Shown: positions 9,140 to 17,521 of the stretch, piece by piece | How the letters are laid out: each line of letters starts with the position of its first letter | How positions within the stretch are numbered: the stretch's first letter is position 1 | Assembly: GCA_018266335.1 (NCBI GenBank) | Contig: JAFEAR010000090.1 | Location: 1 to 64,000 of the forward strand | From: Bdellovibrionales bacterium | Lineage (GTDB): Bacteria > Bdellovibrionota > UBA2428 | Length of the DNA: 64,000 bases | Direction: 5' to 3' | Translations under genes and position numbers: made by a program | The notes under the pieces: model-generated | Databases searched by the model: none | Told to the model about the DNA's origin: nothing | Seen by the model: only the letters and a program-made list of their open reading frames with translations

Positions 9140-9445
9140 ATGGATAAGCCTTCCAGAAACCCTGATTCCGGTATGGATGAAGGTGGTGGTCGCGATGGCG
9201 GCCGTGAATACAACAAGCCCATGCGTGGTGGCTTCGGACGTAAGAAGGTTTGCCCCTTCACGGCCGACAAAACCATCGTTCTGGACTACAAAAACATCCG
9301 CGTTATTCAACGCTTTGTTTCTGAGACCGGCCGCATCGTTCCCCGTCACGTAACGGGCGTTAGCGCTAAGCATCAAAGAAAACTCAGCAAATTCATCAAA
9401 CGCGCCAGAAACTTGGGCCTTTTGGCTCCCAAAATCGACGGATAG
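9140..9445 (+). CDS. rpsR: 30S ribosomal protein bS18
   Basis: The C-terminal 75 residues are clear bS18: KKVCPFTADK, DYKNIRVIQRFVSETGRIVPR and the helix KHQRKLSKFIKRARNLGLL. bS18 binds the 30S platform next to bS6. A Gly/Asp-rich extension of about 28 residues precedes the core. The start could be ATG 9140 or GTG 9134 (two residues more); I chose the ATG. rpsF and rplI, the usual neighbours, are absent here; instead a 40-residue basic protein lies directly upstream and prkA lies 17 nt downstream. Confidence 0.95.
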   Translation: MDKPSRNPDSGMDEGGGRDGGREYNKPMRGGFGRKKVCPFTADKTIVLDYKNIRVIQRFVSETGRIVPRHVTGVSAKHQRKLSKFIKRARNLGLLAPKIDG

Positions 9446-9462
9446 TTTGATACTCTTAAGGA

Positions 9463-11748
9463 GTGGCCGACAACGTTGGTGACTCTTTAAACCGTATAAG
9501 AGAATCAGTTAAAACCCGCTTTGAGAAATCAAAGCGGGTTTTGTCATTTGAGGAGTTCCTGGAGCTGGTGCAAAAGCAGCCCCACCTCTTCCTCCGCACC
9601 GCCGCCCAGTACACCCTAGACGGCATCCAACACTACGGCATGCGCGATGTCCCCATCCGCGCCCACTCCGAGCACCGCTACCGCATTTTCGACGGCACCC
9701 AGGCCGATCGCTCCCGTCCCGTAGTTGGCCACGAAGCGGCCCAACAGAGCCTCGTGCAGATTCTCACGGGCTTTTCCCGGGCCGGACGGGCCGACAAACT
9801 CATCATGCTCCATGGGCCCAATGGCTCGGCCAAGTCCTCTATGATTCGCTCCCTCTTTGAAGGGCTCGAAGTCTATTCCCAAACCGATGAGGGCTCGCTC
9901 TTTACCTTCTCGTGGGTGTTCCCCAACGAAATGCCCGAAAAAACGGGCCTCGGATTTGCGGCCGGAGCCAAGCGCGAAACCGGCGCCCCCCTTCCCTCGG
10001 AAAGTTTTGCCAAACTCGAATCCGAAAAGATCGGCGCCGTCGTGCGCAGCGAACTCCACGAAAGCCCGCTCTGCTTTATTCCGGTCGAGGACCGACCGGC
10101 CCTCTTTGCCGCATGGATCAAACAGGCCCGCACTCCCGAAGAGCGCGCTAAGTTCGAGCGCGTGCGCGATAACTTTTTGCACGCCGAACTCGGACACAAA
10201 AACGCCCTCATCTACGACGCCCTCCTGAACGAATCCAAGGGCGACCTCAAGAAGGTGCTGCGCCACGTGCGCGTGGAGCGCTACTACCTCTCCAAGCGCC
10301 TGCGTAAATCGCTCGTTACGATTGAGCCCCAATTCAGCGTGGATGCCGCTTTACGCCAAGTCACCCTAGACCGCTCGCTGGCTTCGTTGCCGCCTGCACT
10401 CCAAAGTCTGAATCTCTTTCAACTCGAAGGCGACTTGGTCGACGGCAACCGCGGCATTGTGGAGTACAACGACCTGCTCAAGCGGCCGCCCGAACACTTT
10501 AAGTACCTGCTAGGCACCTGCGAAACCGGCACCGTCACCCTCGGACACGTGCTCGCCGCTTTAGATACGGTCTTCATTGCCACCAGCAACGATCGCCACC
10601 TGGAAGCCTTCCGCGAGCATCCGGACTACAACAGCTTTAAGGCCCGCATGGAATTCATTCGGGTGCCCTACCTGCTGCGCAGTTCGGACGAAGAGAAAAT
10701 TTATCTGGAGACCGCTCAACAAGCAGCGGGAACCAAAGAAATCATGCCCCACACCACAAAGGCCCTGGCGCTATGGGCGGTGCTCACGCGCCTCAAACGC
10801 CCCATCATTAAGAACAAGCCCGGCTCGCTCACCCGCATTCTTGAGGGACTCACTCCGCTGGCGAAAGCCAAGCTCTACGACAATGGCGACTTGCCCACGA
10901 ATTTAAACGACGAAGAACGCCGGGAACTGCGCGGTCACATTGAAGAGCTCGTGGAAGAGCAACAAAACTTGCCCTACTACGAAGGTCTCATGGGCGCCTC
11001 GGCGCGCGAGCTTAAAGTTGCCGTGCAACTGGCGGCGCAAAACGATCAGTTTCCCACGCTCGGGCCGAACGCCATCTTCGCCGAACTTCGCAAGCTGGTG
11101 AACCGCCCCATGGATTACGAGTATCTGCGCATCGAACCCAACCAAGGCTTCCACGACTACGAGGCCTTCATCGGGGTCGTGCACCGCGAGTGGCTAGACT
11201 GGGTAGACCGCGAAATGATTGCCTGCCTGAACCTGCAGCGCGAAGTACAAATCAAAGACTTCCTCACGAAGTACATGCAGTACGTCACGCACTTCGTGAA
11301 GAACGAAAAGGTGCGCAACCGCCTAACCGGTCAATCCGAGCACGCCGACGAAACCACACTCCAGGAATTCGAAGGCTACTGCGGAGTCGAGGGCAATGCC
11401 GAAGACTTCCGCCGCAATCTGATTTCCCGCTTAGGCGCCTGGTCCATTGAGAACCCAAGTCGCGAAGCGGGCAAGGCTCCGCCCTACGAGGATATTTTCC
11501 CCGATCTGATTCGCAAGTTGCAGGAAAAATTCCGCACTGAGGACACCGTGAAAATTAAAATCATGGGTTCAGCGATTCTGGACGTGAACAACTTCGACTC
11601 CGCGCTGGGCGCGAAGGACGAAAGCACATTAGGCGAAGGTCAGGCACTGGCCGTCCGCGCCTACCGAGGCCTACAAGAAAAATTTGGCTACGGTCCAGTG
11701 GGAGCCAAAGAAGCTTTGGTCTCCCTGATTCGCGATCGCTACCTATAA
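9463..11748 (+). CDS. prkA: PrkA-type serine protein kinase
   Basis: PrkA is an AAA+-related Ser/Thr protein kinase linked to stress and stationary-phase control. The product has 761 residues, about 120 more than the usual 640. It shows a Walker A at about 115-125 (HGPNGSAKSS), a Walker B/sensor region including EYNDLLKRPPEHFKYLLGTCE and TVFIATSNDRH, and a C-terminal kinase-like region (NPSREAG, GYGPVGAKEAL). The GTG start directly abuts AAGGA, and a GATACT hexamer lies 8 nt before it. A perfect terminator-like hairpin (9511-9542) lies inside codons of about 17-27. The usual yeaH/yhbH and spoVR neighbours are absent. Confidence 0.92.
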   Translation: MADNVGDSLNRIRESVKTRFEKSKRVLSFEEFLELVQKQPHLFLRTAAQYTLDGIQHYGMRDVPIRAHSEHRYRIFDGTQADRSRPVVGHEAAQQSLVQILTGFSRAGRADKLIMLHGPNGSAKSSMIRSLFEGLEVYSQTDEGSLFTFSWVFPNEMPEKTGLGFAAGAKRETGAPLPSESFAKLESEKIGAVVRSELHESPLCFIPVEDRPALFAAWIKQARTPEERAKFERVRDNFLHAELGHKNALIYDALLNESKGDLKKVLRHVRVERYYLSKRLRKSLVTIEPQFSVDAALRQVTLDRSLASLPPALQSLNLFQLEGDLVDGNRGIVEYNDLLKRPPEHFKYLLGTCETGTVTLGHVLAALDTVFIATSNDRHLEAFREHPDYNSFKARMEFIRVPYLLRSSDEEKIYLETAQQAAGTKEIMPHTTKALALWAVLTRLKRPIIKNKPGSLTRILEGLTPLAKAKLYDNGDLPTNLNDEERRELRGHIEELVEEQQNLPYYEGLMGASARELKVAVQLAAQNDQFPTLGPNAIFAELRKLVNRPMDYEYLRIEPNQGFHDYEAFIGVVHREWLDWVDREMIACLNLQREVQIKDFLTKYMQYVTHFVKNEKVRNRLTGQSEHADETTLQEFEGYCGVEGNAEDFRRNLISRLGAWSIENPSREAGKAPPYEDIFPDLIRKLQEKFRTEDTVKIKIMGSAILDVNNFDSALGAKDESTLGEGQALAVRAYRGLQEKFGYGPVGAKEALVSLIRDRYL
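9511..9542. terminator. Terminator-shaped hairpin inside the 5' coding region of prkA (possible attenuator)
   Basis: AAAACCCGCTTTGA (9511-9524) and its exact complement (9529-9542) form a 14-bp stem closed by a GAAA tetraloop and ending in TTTT. It has the form of a Rho-independent terminator in either direction, yet it encodes conserved-looking N-terminal residues of PrkA. Confidence 0.6.
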
Positions 11749-11750
11749 TC

Positions 11751-13589
11751 TTATTGGAACAAGTTCAGAATGGCCTGGCGCTCCGCCGGAGCCAAGGACT
11801 TGGGATTCGTGCTAAGCAAACACATGACTTCCAAGTTCGCCATGGTGGGCCGGAACTTGGGAGCTGCGGCGAGATTCTTGCGCAACTCGGTCATCACCAA
11901 CTGCACAACTTCGTCCTTCACGCCCGTTGCCGCATAGAAGTCGGACAAAGCCGTAAGCCATTCGCTCTGCGTGCGCGGATCCAGCGCCCGCTGCACGAAC
12001 GCGGCATAGGCCGTGCGCACGTCGGGCGTTAGCGCCAGGTGCGCTCCCGAATGATTTACCAGCGCGGCCATGCGCCCCAGGAGTGCTTGATCTACCACCG
12101 AGAAAATTTGCGGAGCATGCTCCAGCGCCTGGCGCTGGGCATCCATAACGGCAAACAAATCGTGTGATTGTGCACTATCGATTTCGAAGGAGACTTCCTT
12201 GTTGCTGGCACCATTCTGCGAAAGGTTCAGCGATCCAGTGTAAACACGGCGACGCGCAATTCCCCGAGCATCCGTGTAGGTAAAACTGGAGTTTTTGGTA
12301 TGGAGCAAATCGTGGCCATCCACAAAGGTCTTGGCCGACACGCGGGAGAGCAAATCATCGCTCCAAGGTTGATCCACCCGCGCATTCTTCTGCCCACCCC
12401 GAATGGTGTAGAGACCGGCCATGGCGCGAATGTCAGAATCTTCCTGCGTCACGTAATGCCAGTCGACTAGCGCGTTCAACGAAACTGCCGAGTGATTCGC
12501 AGCCGCAGCCAATGCCTCGTTCACGGGTGCAAAGGCGAAAACGAATTCTTGCAGGTAAGCCGTGTTGAGCCGCGGGCCCTTCTTGAGCGACGACGCAAAA
12601 CCCTGCAGAAAATCGGCAATAGCTTGGTTTGGGTTCGGACCATCTTTGGCACCATAGGTGTAAGCCAGCTGAATGGTGCTACCATCGGCCAGAGTTTCGA
12701 GCTCGGGCTCCTGCCGAGGAACATCGGCAATGGAACCGGTGCCCTGACCGTATACTTTTTCTTCGTCCAAATAGTTTTGCAGCAGGTTCGCGAGCAGTTT
12801 AGCGTCGCGCAAAATAAACGACGTTTGCACGTTGCCGTTTGCGCCCTTCACGAAGTCTTCGGGCTGCAGATGACCAGCCTGAACTTTAGCGTCGGGCACG
12901 GAGGGCAATACGTCACCCTGGGTGTCGCTGTAGCTGTCGTTGTGGGTGGAAACGTAGGCAAAGAAGGGGGTTACTTTACGACGCGCCTTTATGCCGAAAA
13001 TGCGCACCTTCTCGTGCATGAGCCGGGGGAACTGAACGTGGGAGTGGGCCCAATCAGGATCGGAGTAACTCACCGTGGCTCCTGCTGCCTGCAACTGAGC
13101 CGCGATATCCATCGCAAAGCGCAGGCTTCGCGACGGCCCCTTGGGCTGCTTCGCGGGAGCACCGTCTTTAGCCGGGGCCAGTTCTTCGTCGCCCGGGACA
13201 TCCGCGGGGGGAGGAGCCACCACGTACTTGCCATCGAGCACCAGACGCACTTCTACGCCCGCCGCCAAAGCCCCCTTAAGGGCGTTGAGCAGCTCGTAGT
13301 GACCGAGTTCCATGACCGTCCAAAGGATAACCTTCTTGGAGTTAGCAACGGTGGTGTCGTTGGTGAATCCCTCGATGAGATCCGTCTCAACGCGAATCAT
13401 GTCGTTCGTGTTGGCGCCTTCGAGACGGTTGGCAAAGGCGTAGGGAATGGCTTCGCGCAGGTTCGTGTTGCAGTCGCAGGGAGCCATGAGCTCGCTCGTC
13501 CAGGCAAAGCCCTTGCCGCCGAAGGCTTGCGCCACGCCAGCAGAGAGTGCGAGCCCCCAAGCTAAATTCCGAACCCATCCCATTTTCAT
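11751..13589 (-). CDS. Secreted phospholipase D-like protein with degenerate HKD motifs
   Basis: The 612-residue protein has a signal peptide (MKMGWVRNLAWGLALS..., cleavage near AQAFG) and two PLD-like half-sites. The first has His192 in MHEKVRIFG followed by STHND. The second has His430 in LLHTKNSSFTY followed by YTGSLNLSQNGASNKE. Each half keeps the H-x-K and the S-x-N elements, but the Asp of HxKx4D is replaced (Gly and Thr). A Pro/Ala/Lys linker (APAKDGAPAKQPKG) lies near residue 150. It may be a periplasmic phosphodiesterase, nuclease or inactive homologue. Its stop is 2 nt from that of prkA. Upstream, an 8-bp inverted repeat (13593-13600 / 13637-13644) frames the leader. Confidence 0.82.
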   Translation of the reverse strand: MKMGWVRNLAWGLALSAGVAQAFGGKGFAWTSELMAPCDCNTNLREAIPYAFANRLEGANTNDMIRVETDLIEGFTNDTTVANSKKVILWTVMELGHYELLNALKGALAAGVEVRLVLDGKYVVAPPPADVPGDEELAPAKDGAPAKQPKGPSRSLRFAMDIAAQLQAAGATVSYSDPDWAHSHVQFPRLMHEKVRIFGIKARRKVTPFFAYVSTHNDSYSDTQGDVLPSVPDAKVQAGHLQPEDFVKGANGNVQTSFILRDAKLLANLLQNYLDEEKVYGQGTGSIADVPRQEPELETLADGSTIQLAYTYGAKDGPNPNQAIADFLQGFASSLKKGPRLNTAYLQEFVFAFAPVNEALAAAANHSAVSLNALVDWHYVTQEDSDIRAMAGLYTIRGGQKNARVDQPWSDDLLSRVSAKTFVDGHDLLHTKNSSFTYTDARGIARRRVYTGSLNLSQNGASNKEVSFEIDSAQSHDLFAVMDAQRQALEHAPQIFSVVDQALLGRMAALVNHSGAHLALTPDVRTAYAAFVQRALDPRTQSEWLTALSDFYAATGVKDEVVQLVMTELRKNLAAAPKFRPTMANLEVMCLLSTNPKSLAPAERQAILNLFQ

Positions 13590-13592
13590 GCG

Positions 13593-13644
13593 ATATCCCT
13601 TCTCCCGCTGATCGCGGCTTGTGAGTCCCTTCTCACAGGGATAT
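13593..13644. promoter_or_regulatory. Inverted repeat in the leader of the PLD-like gene
   Basis: ATATCCCT (13593-13600) and AGGGATAT (13637-13644) are perfect inverted repeats; inside them GTGAG/CTCAC forms a second small stem. On the minus-strand transcript the gene's Shine-Dalgarno (AAGGG) lies in the distal arm, so folding could hide it. An operator is the alternative. Confidence 0.4.
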
Positions 13645-13732
13645 GACTAAACCAGGGTCCAGAAGCAGCAAAGAGGACCTAAAAGTTTTTCTTAAGAGTT
13701 ACATTTGGAAAACTTATAAATGAGGATAACCT

Positions 13733-14110
13733 GTGAATAACTTTTTGCGCGTTATGGCACTTAGCGAGAATGAAGTGCATCGCGTTACTTTTGTAAGCTC
13801 CCGAGAAGAGGGAGGAATCAATGCGGTTTACGACCCCGAACAGGACAAATTCCTGTTCCAGGTTTTTATCCACAATCGCTTTCCATACACTCACAAAGAT
13901 TTATGGGAATTCGAGTCATTTGCTGAGGCGCGTAGCTTCGCGGCCCGTCACTTTGACCAGGACTGGGAACTTTTAGCCTGGGACCAAAAAGTAAGCCGCC
14001 CCTGTGCGGACGGCGGTACCGAATGCGGTTCGGGCAGCTGCCCTACCTGCAAATCACTCAAAGCGGATAACCCGGACGCCGAGGGAAGCCCCTGCGGCTC
14101 CTGTCATTAA
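13733..14110 (+). CDS. Small protein with cysteine-rich C-terminal tail
   Basis: The product has 125 residues and no signal peptide. The GTG start at 13733 is supported by GAGGA 6 nt upstream; an in-frame ATG lies 7 codons later. The first 85 residues look like a mixed alpha/beta domain (VYDPEQDKFLFQVFI, FAEARSFAARHF). The last 35 residues hold seven Cys and a His (RPCADGGTEC, SCPTCKS, PCGSCH), suggesting metal binding or disulfides. No family was recognised. Its stop overlaps the convergent dcd stop by 4 nt. A TTAAGA-17-TATAAA promoter-like pair ends at 13720, which would leave a 5' leader of only a few nucleotides. Confidence 0.75.
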   Translation: MNNFLRVMALSENEVHRVTFVSSREEGGINAVYDPEQDKFLFQVFIHNRFPYTHKDLWEFESFAEARSFAARHFDQDWELLAWDQKVSRPCADGGTECGSGSCPTCKSLKADNPDAEGSPCGSCH

Positions 14111-14640
14111 ACGCTAGTTTCTTTGGTGAAGTCCATCCATAGGCGCGAGGTTTGAATGCCTGCGTTCTTTTGGTACTTGCCGGACTTGTAGGGCATCACG
14201 TCGCCTTCGACGGCGTGGTAGAAAATCTGACAAATAGGCACGCCGGCGTAAATGCGAATGGGGTGCACACACTGAATTTCGAGGGTCCAATAACCCTCAA
14301 AACCCGTGTCGCCGAATCCGGCCGTCACGTGAATGAACAGGCCCAAGCGACCCACACTCGAGCGCCCCTCGAGCATCGGAACCAGGTTGTGCGTACCGGT
14401 GTATTCCAGCGTACGCCCCAGGTACAAAGTGCCCGGCTGGAGCACCAGGCCTTCGGGCGGAATAACGAGCTTCTGCGCGGGGTTGTCCTTCTTCATATCG
14501 AGCGGAAACTCGGTGTAAGTCAGTAGCTCGTCGTGCAAGCGCAAGTTATAGGAGTTGGGGTTGAGCATCTTCGGATCGAAGGGCTCAATGACCACGTCTT
14601 TGCCTAGGCGCGCTTGAATTTCAGGTCCCGTCAGAATCAT
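14107..14640 (-). CDS. dcd: dCTP deaminase
   Basis: This enzyme makes dUTP from dCTP for thymidylate synthesis. The 177 residues match a single trimeric dUTPase-fold subunit; LEGRSSVGRLGLFIH, HVTAGFGDTGFEGYWTLEI and CQIFYH are diagnostic, with the catalytic Glu in the FEGYWTLE segment. It is slightly shorter than E. coli Dcd (193), missing C-terminal residues. Whether it is a plain deaminase or the bifunctional dUMP-forming type cannot be told here. Its ATG overlaps the prmA stop (ATGA), so the two are cotranslated. Confidence 0.94.
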   Translation of the reverse strand: MILTGPEIQARLGKDVVIEPFDPKMLNPNSYNLRLHDELLTYTEFPLDMKKDNPAQKLVIPPEGLVLQPGTLYLGRTLEYTGTHNLVPMLEGRSSVGRLGLFIHVTAGFGDTGFEGYWTLEIQCVHPIRIYAGVPICQIFYHAVEGDVMPYKSGKYQKNAGIQTSRLWMDFTKETSV

Positions 14641-15686
14641 TTTTTCGTCTCCCGCTTCTTCACGAACTCATGGGCTAACCAGGTCTCCTGAATTGCCCTA
14701 AACCCCCCGGCGCTGTCCAGCTGAGAACTTTCCTGCTGCCGAGCCTCGGTCCAAACAACGTCGAACTCTGCCGCCACTTTGCGCAGGAGTTCATCGGCGG
14801 CACTGCCGGCAAGAACGCCGCTCACAATCCACCGCCCACCCACAGGTAAAAGGCCCGCCACATCGCTCACGATGCCGCATAAAACCTCCGCGTAGATGTT
14901 CGAGACCACCACGTCAAAGCGGTAGCCCTTCATCGCCATAGCGGCGGCAGAGCCCTCGGGACCAAAGTATCCGCGGGGAATAGAATTAGCGCGGCCATTG
15001 AAGGTGAAGGTCTTAGCCACTTCGTCTCGACAGAGCGGGTCCAAGTCCGACACCACCAGCTCGGCGTTCGGAAAAAAAGTTTTTACGGCCACGCCCAAAA
15101 TTCCGGTCCCCGTACCCAGATCTAAAAACGAACGGAAGCTTGGGGCCACTGCCTGATGCGAAAGTGCCTCGAGTCGCTCAAAGCAAAGCTGCGTGGTGGG
15201 ATGGCCCCCGGTTCCAAAGGCCAAACCCGGCTCCACAATAAAGGGCCGCACGTCGCCGGGGATTTCGGCCCAGGGCGGGCCAATCCACAGATCCTTTCCG
15301 AAGCGCGTTCCCACGACGGAGCGTTTGTAGCTTTCTAGGTAGTCCACGTCTTCGAGCGAAGCATAGCTTTCCTGGTGAGCGACAAAGCCCTCGGCATTCA
15401 GCGCGCGCACAAAATCGGGGGCCGAGAACTCTTCGGTGGGGTCTAAATAAATTTGGAGCAAAAGCTCGGCGCCGCTGCGAAAGGATTCCTTCTCGAGCCA
15501 CGCGGCACATTTTTTGGCTGCTTCAGAACCGAACTCCAGCACCTCGAAGCCTTCGGCCATGGGGAACATCGCCGCGCCCCCAAGGGGGCCCTCCTGAATG
15601 CCCAGAATTCCCGGCTCGCGCCAAATGCGTTCGGAGATATCATCTGCCGAGGGGGCTGGAATTCGGAGTGTGAGAACGTAACTCAT
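14637..15686 (-). CDS. prmA: Ribosomal protein uL11 methyltransferase PrmA
   Basis: PrmA trimethylates ribosomal protein L11 using S-adenosylmethionine. The 349-residue protein has the family hallmark FGTGGHPTT and the class I methyltransferase motif LDLGTGTGILGVA followed by the acidic LVVSDLDPLC, plus the VVSNIYAEVL motif after the SAM fold. It is about 55 residues longer than E. coli PrmA, mostly in the N-terminal substrate-recognition domain. It overlaps dcd by 4 nt and is divergent from epmA, with 27 nt between the starts, so two translation-factor modification genes share one promoter region. Confidence 0.92.
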   Translation of the reverse strand: MSYVLTLRIPAPSADDISERIWREPGILGIQEGPLGGAAMFPMAEGFEVLEFGSEAAKKCAAWLEKESFRSGAELLLQIYLDPTEEFSAPDFVRALNAEGFVAHQESYASLEDVDYLESYKRSVVGTRFGKDLWIGPPWAEIPGDVRPFIVEPGLAFGTGGHPTTQLCFERLEALSHQAVAPSFRSFLDLGTGTGILGVAVKTFFPNAELVVSDLDPLCRDEVAKTFTFNGRANSIPRGYFGPEGSAAAMAMKGYRFDVVVSNIYAEVLCGIVSDVAGLLPVGGRWIVSGVLAGSAADELLRKVAAEFDVVWTEARQQESSQLDSAGGFRAIQETWLAHEFVKKRETKK

Positions 15687-15713
15687 CGGTGTTAGGGATC
15701 ACCTGGCCTACCT

Positions 15714-16700
15714 ATGTCTGACAAGGTCGAAATTCTTAAAAAACGTCACGAAGCCTTCCGGGCCGTACGGCGCTTTTTTGAAACGCGCAACTTCATCGAG
15801 GTGCACACCCCCACGCTCGTGATCAATCCGGGACTCGAGCCGCAACTGCTGCCCTTCGAAACACAATTCGAACCCGCCATGGGCGGCGGACGTCGCCGAA
15901 CCTTCTATCTACCCACATCGCCGGAGTACCACCTTAAAAAGGCCCTCGCGCTGGGACTGCCGCGGGTCTTTGAAATTGCAAAAAGCTTCCGCAACGGCGA
16001 AATCAGCCGCACGCACGAGCCCGAATTTCATATGCTCGAGTGGTACCGGCACCCTGGCAGCTACCACGACATTGCGCAGGATTTTCGCGAACTCCTGGCC
16101 GAGCTCGGCGCGCAATTCGCCCCCGCCGCACCCTGGGCCCTGGCGCAAAACCTAAGCGTGCACGAGGCCTTCCAAAAATATTGCGGACTCGATTTAGAGG
16201 GCGCATTGCTAGGCACCTCTCCCTCGCTAACCGCTCAGGCCGTGCGCGCCGGTTTTGCGAGCGTGCACGCGGACGATGACTTCGACACCTGCTTTCATAA
16301 ACTCATTGTGGAGCAAATCGAACGCAAGCTGGGACACGAAGGCCCGCTCTTCCTATGGAACTATCCCGCTAGCCTTTCCGCGCTCTCACGCCCCTGCCCC
16401 AACAAGCCCCACCTCTGCGAACGCTTTGAGGTCTATTGGCGGGGCCTTGAACTGGCCAATGCCTTTGGCGAACTAACGGACGCCGCCGAACAGCGGCGGC
16501 GCTGCCTGACGGACATCGAAACCCGCACGCAGATTTATGGTAAATCCCCACCCCTGGATGAATCATTTCTGCAAGCTTTAGAGCAACTTAGCCATCCTGC
16601 GGGAGGCATCGCCGTAGGCCTGGACCGGCTCATTCAGTCTCTCCTGGGGCTACCTTCCGTCCAAGAGGTCATTGCTTTTCCCCACGCCGATTCGCTATAG
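15714..16700 (+). CDS. epmA: Elongation factor P--(R)-beta-lysine ligase EpmA (GenX/PoxA)
   Basis: EpmA is a paralogue of class II lysyl-tRNA synthetase without the anticodon-binding domain; it attaches (R)-beta-lysine to EF-P. The 328-residue length fits exactly. Class II motifs are visible: motif 2 FEIAKSFRNGEISRTHEPEF and motif 3 GGIAVGLDRLIQSLLG, with LPTSPEYHLKKAL between motifs 1 and 2. The EpmB lysine 2,3-aminomutase and EF-P genes are not in the window. It is followed after 11 nt by a small gene of unknown function on the same strand. Confidence 0.93.
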   Translation: MSDKVEILKKRHEAFRAVRRFFETRNFIEVHTPTLVINPGLEPQLLPFETQFEPAMGGGRRRTFYLPTSPEYHLKKALALGLPRVFEIAKSFRNGEISRTHEPEFHMLEWYRHPGSYHDIAQDFRELLAELGAQFAPAAPWALAQNLSVHEAFQKYCGLDLEGALLGTSPSLTAQAVRAGFASVHADDDFDTCFHKLIVEQIERKLGHEGPLFLWNYPASLSALSRPCPNKPHLCERFEVYWRGLELANAFGELTDAAEQRRRCLTDIETRTQIYGKSPPLDESFLQALEQLSHPAGGIAVGLDRLIQSLLGLPSVQEVIAFPHADSL

Positions 16701-16711
16701 AGGTTCTCGCT

Positions 16712-17122
16712 ATGAGTCTGCCTTACGTTTCGCCCGCCCAAATGAACGAGTATCGCCAAACGGTTTTGCTCTTCGCCAAGGGAGCCCCCTCGCTGGAGTG
16801 CATTCGTTCGCACTACATGCCGGACCGCACCGGCGTGTGCGACCTTACGCGTGCTAAGGAACAGGAAGAGCTTTTCGTGCTGGCCAACCGCGCCGGCAAC
16901 ACCATGAAGGTCTCGGCCGCGGCCATGCAGATTATCGCCAATATTTTGGACATTCAGGGTGCCGACGAGTGGTACCAAAAGCTAAAAGATCAGAAAAAAG
17001 CCTACCGGGAGCGTCTTGCGCTGGAAGCTCAGAAGAAGGAAGAAGAGCGCCGGAGCTCTGCACGCACCGTGTTAGTGCGCAAAAAGAGCCCCAATACCGT
17101 CCTAAAGCACCAAAGCTCCTGA
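16712..17122 (+). CDS. Small charged protein with C-terminal coiled coil
   Basis: The 136-residue cytosolic protein has no signal or membrane segment. An N-terminal half of mixed helices (SPAQMNEYRQTVLLF, AAMQIIANILDIQG) is followed by a strongly charged helix rich in Lys, Glu and Arg (about residues 88-115) that could form a coiled coil, and a basic tail. It lies 11 nt after epmA and is probably cotranscribed. No family was recognised. A T-run follows its stop (17123-17130). Confidence 0.75.
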   Translation: MSLPYVSPAQMNEYRQTVLLFAKGAPSLECIRSHYMPDRTGVCDLTRAKEQEELFVLANRAGNTMKVSAAAMQIIANILDIQGADEWYQKLKDQKKAYRERLALEAQKKEEERRSSARTVLVRKKSPNTVLKHQSS

Positions 17123-17190
17123 TTTTTTTTAGTTTTCCCTTCATAAGCCCGAAAAACGGGTTACCATAAATCTTGAGGGGATAAGTCACC

Positions 17191-17514
17191 ATGACTCTTA
17201 CCAAAGTCGATATTGTGGAACGCGTATCTAGTCGTTGCGGCTACTCGAAACTCGAGGCGGCGGAGCTTGTCGAAAAAGTATTCGAGATGCTCAAAGACGC
17301 CCTGGGGAATGGCGAGAACGTAAAGATCTCGGGCTTTGGTAACTTCGTATTGCGCGACAAGCGCTCCCGCAAAGGCCGCAATCCGCAAACCGGCGAAGCT
17401 ATGGAAATTTCCTCGCGCCGGGTGATGTCGTTCAAAGTTAGCCAAGTGCTTAAAGAAGCCATCAACTCGGGCAAAATTCCCGAGGGCGGCATGGCTTCCT
17501 TCGACAATAAATAA
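17191..17514 (+). CDS. ihfA: IHF alpha/HU-family DNA-bending protein
   Basis: The 107-residue protein belongs to the bacterial histone-like family. The N-terminal helices (TKVDIVERVSSRCGYSKLEA), the GFGNFVLRDK strand and the arm motif R-x-GRNPQTGEAMEISSRRVMSFK are all present; the Pro in the arm intercalates DNA at the bend. The sequence is closer to IHF alpha than to HU, but the call between them is not firm. A GAGGGG lies 11 nt before the ATG. The gene is convergent with the sigma-54 activator 7 nt away; IHF commonly bends DNA at sigma-54 promoters, which makes the placement interesting though not proof of a link. Confidence 0.93.
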   Translation: MTLTKVDIVERVSSRCGYSKLEAAELVEKVFEMLKDALGNGENVKISGFGNFVLRDKRSRKGRNPQTGEAMEISSRRVMSFKVSQVLKEAINSGKIPEGGMASFDNK

Positions 17515-17521
17515 TTCGCCT

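Noticed and set aside
8963..9376. Minus-strand frame opposite the small basic protein and rpsR
   Set aside because: bS18 on the plus strand is unambiguous, and the minus-strand product has no features beyond low-complexity hydrophobic runs.
12492..13565. A 357-codon plus-strand frame opposite the PLD-like gene
   Set aside because: It lies wholly inside a gene with signal peptide and PLD motifs; composition and lack of any motif mark it as a shadow.
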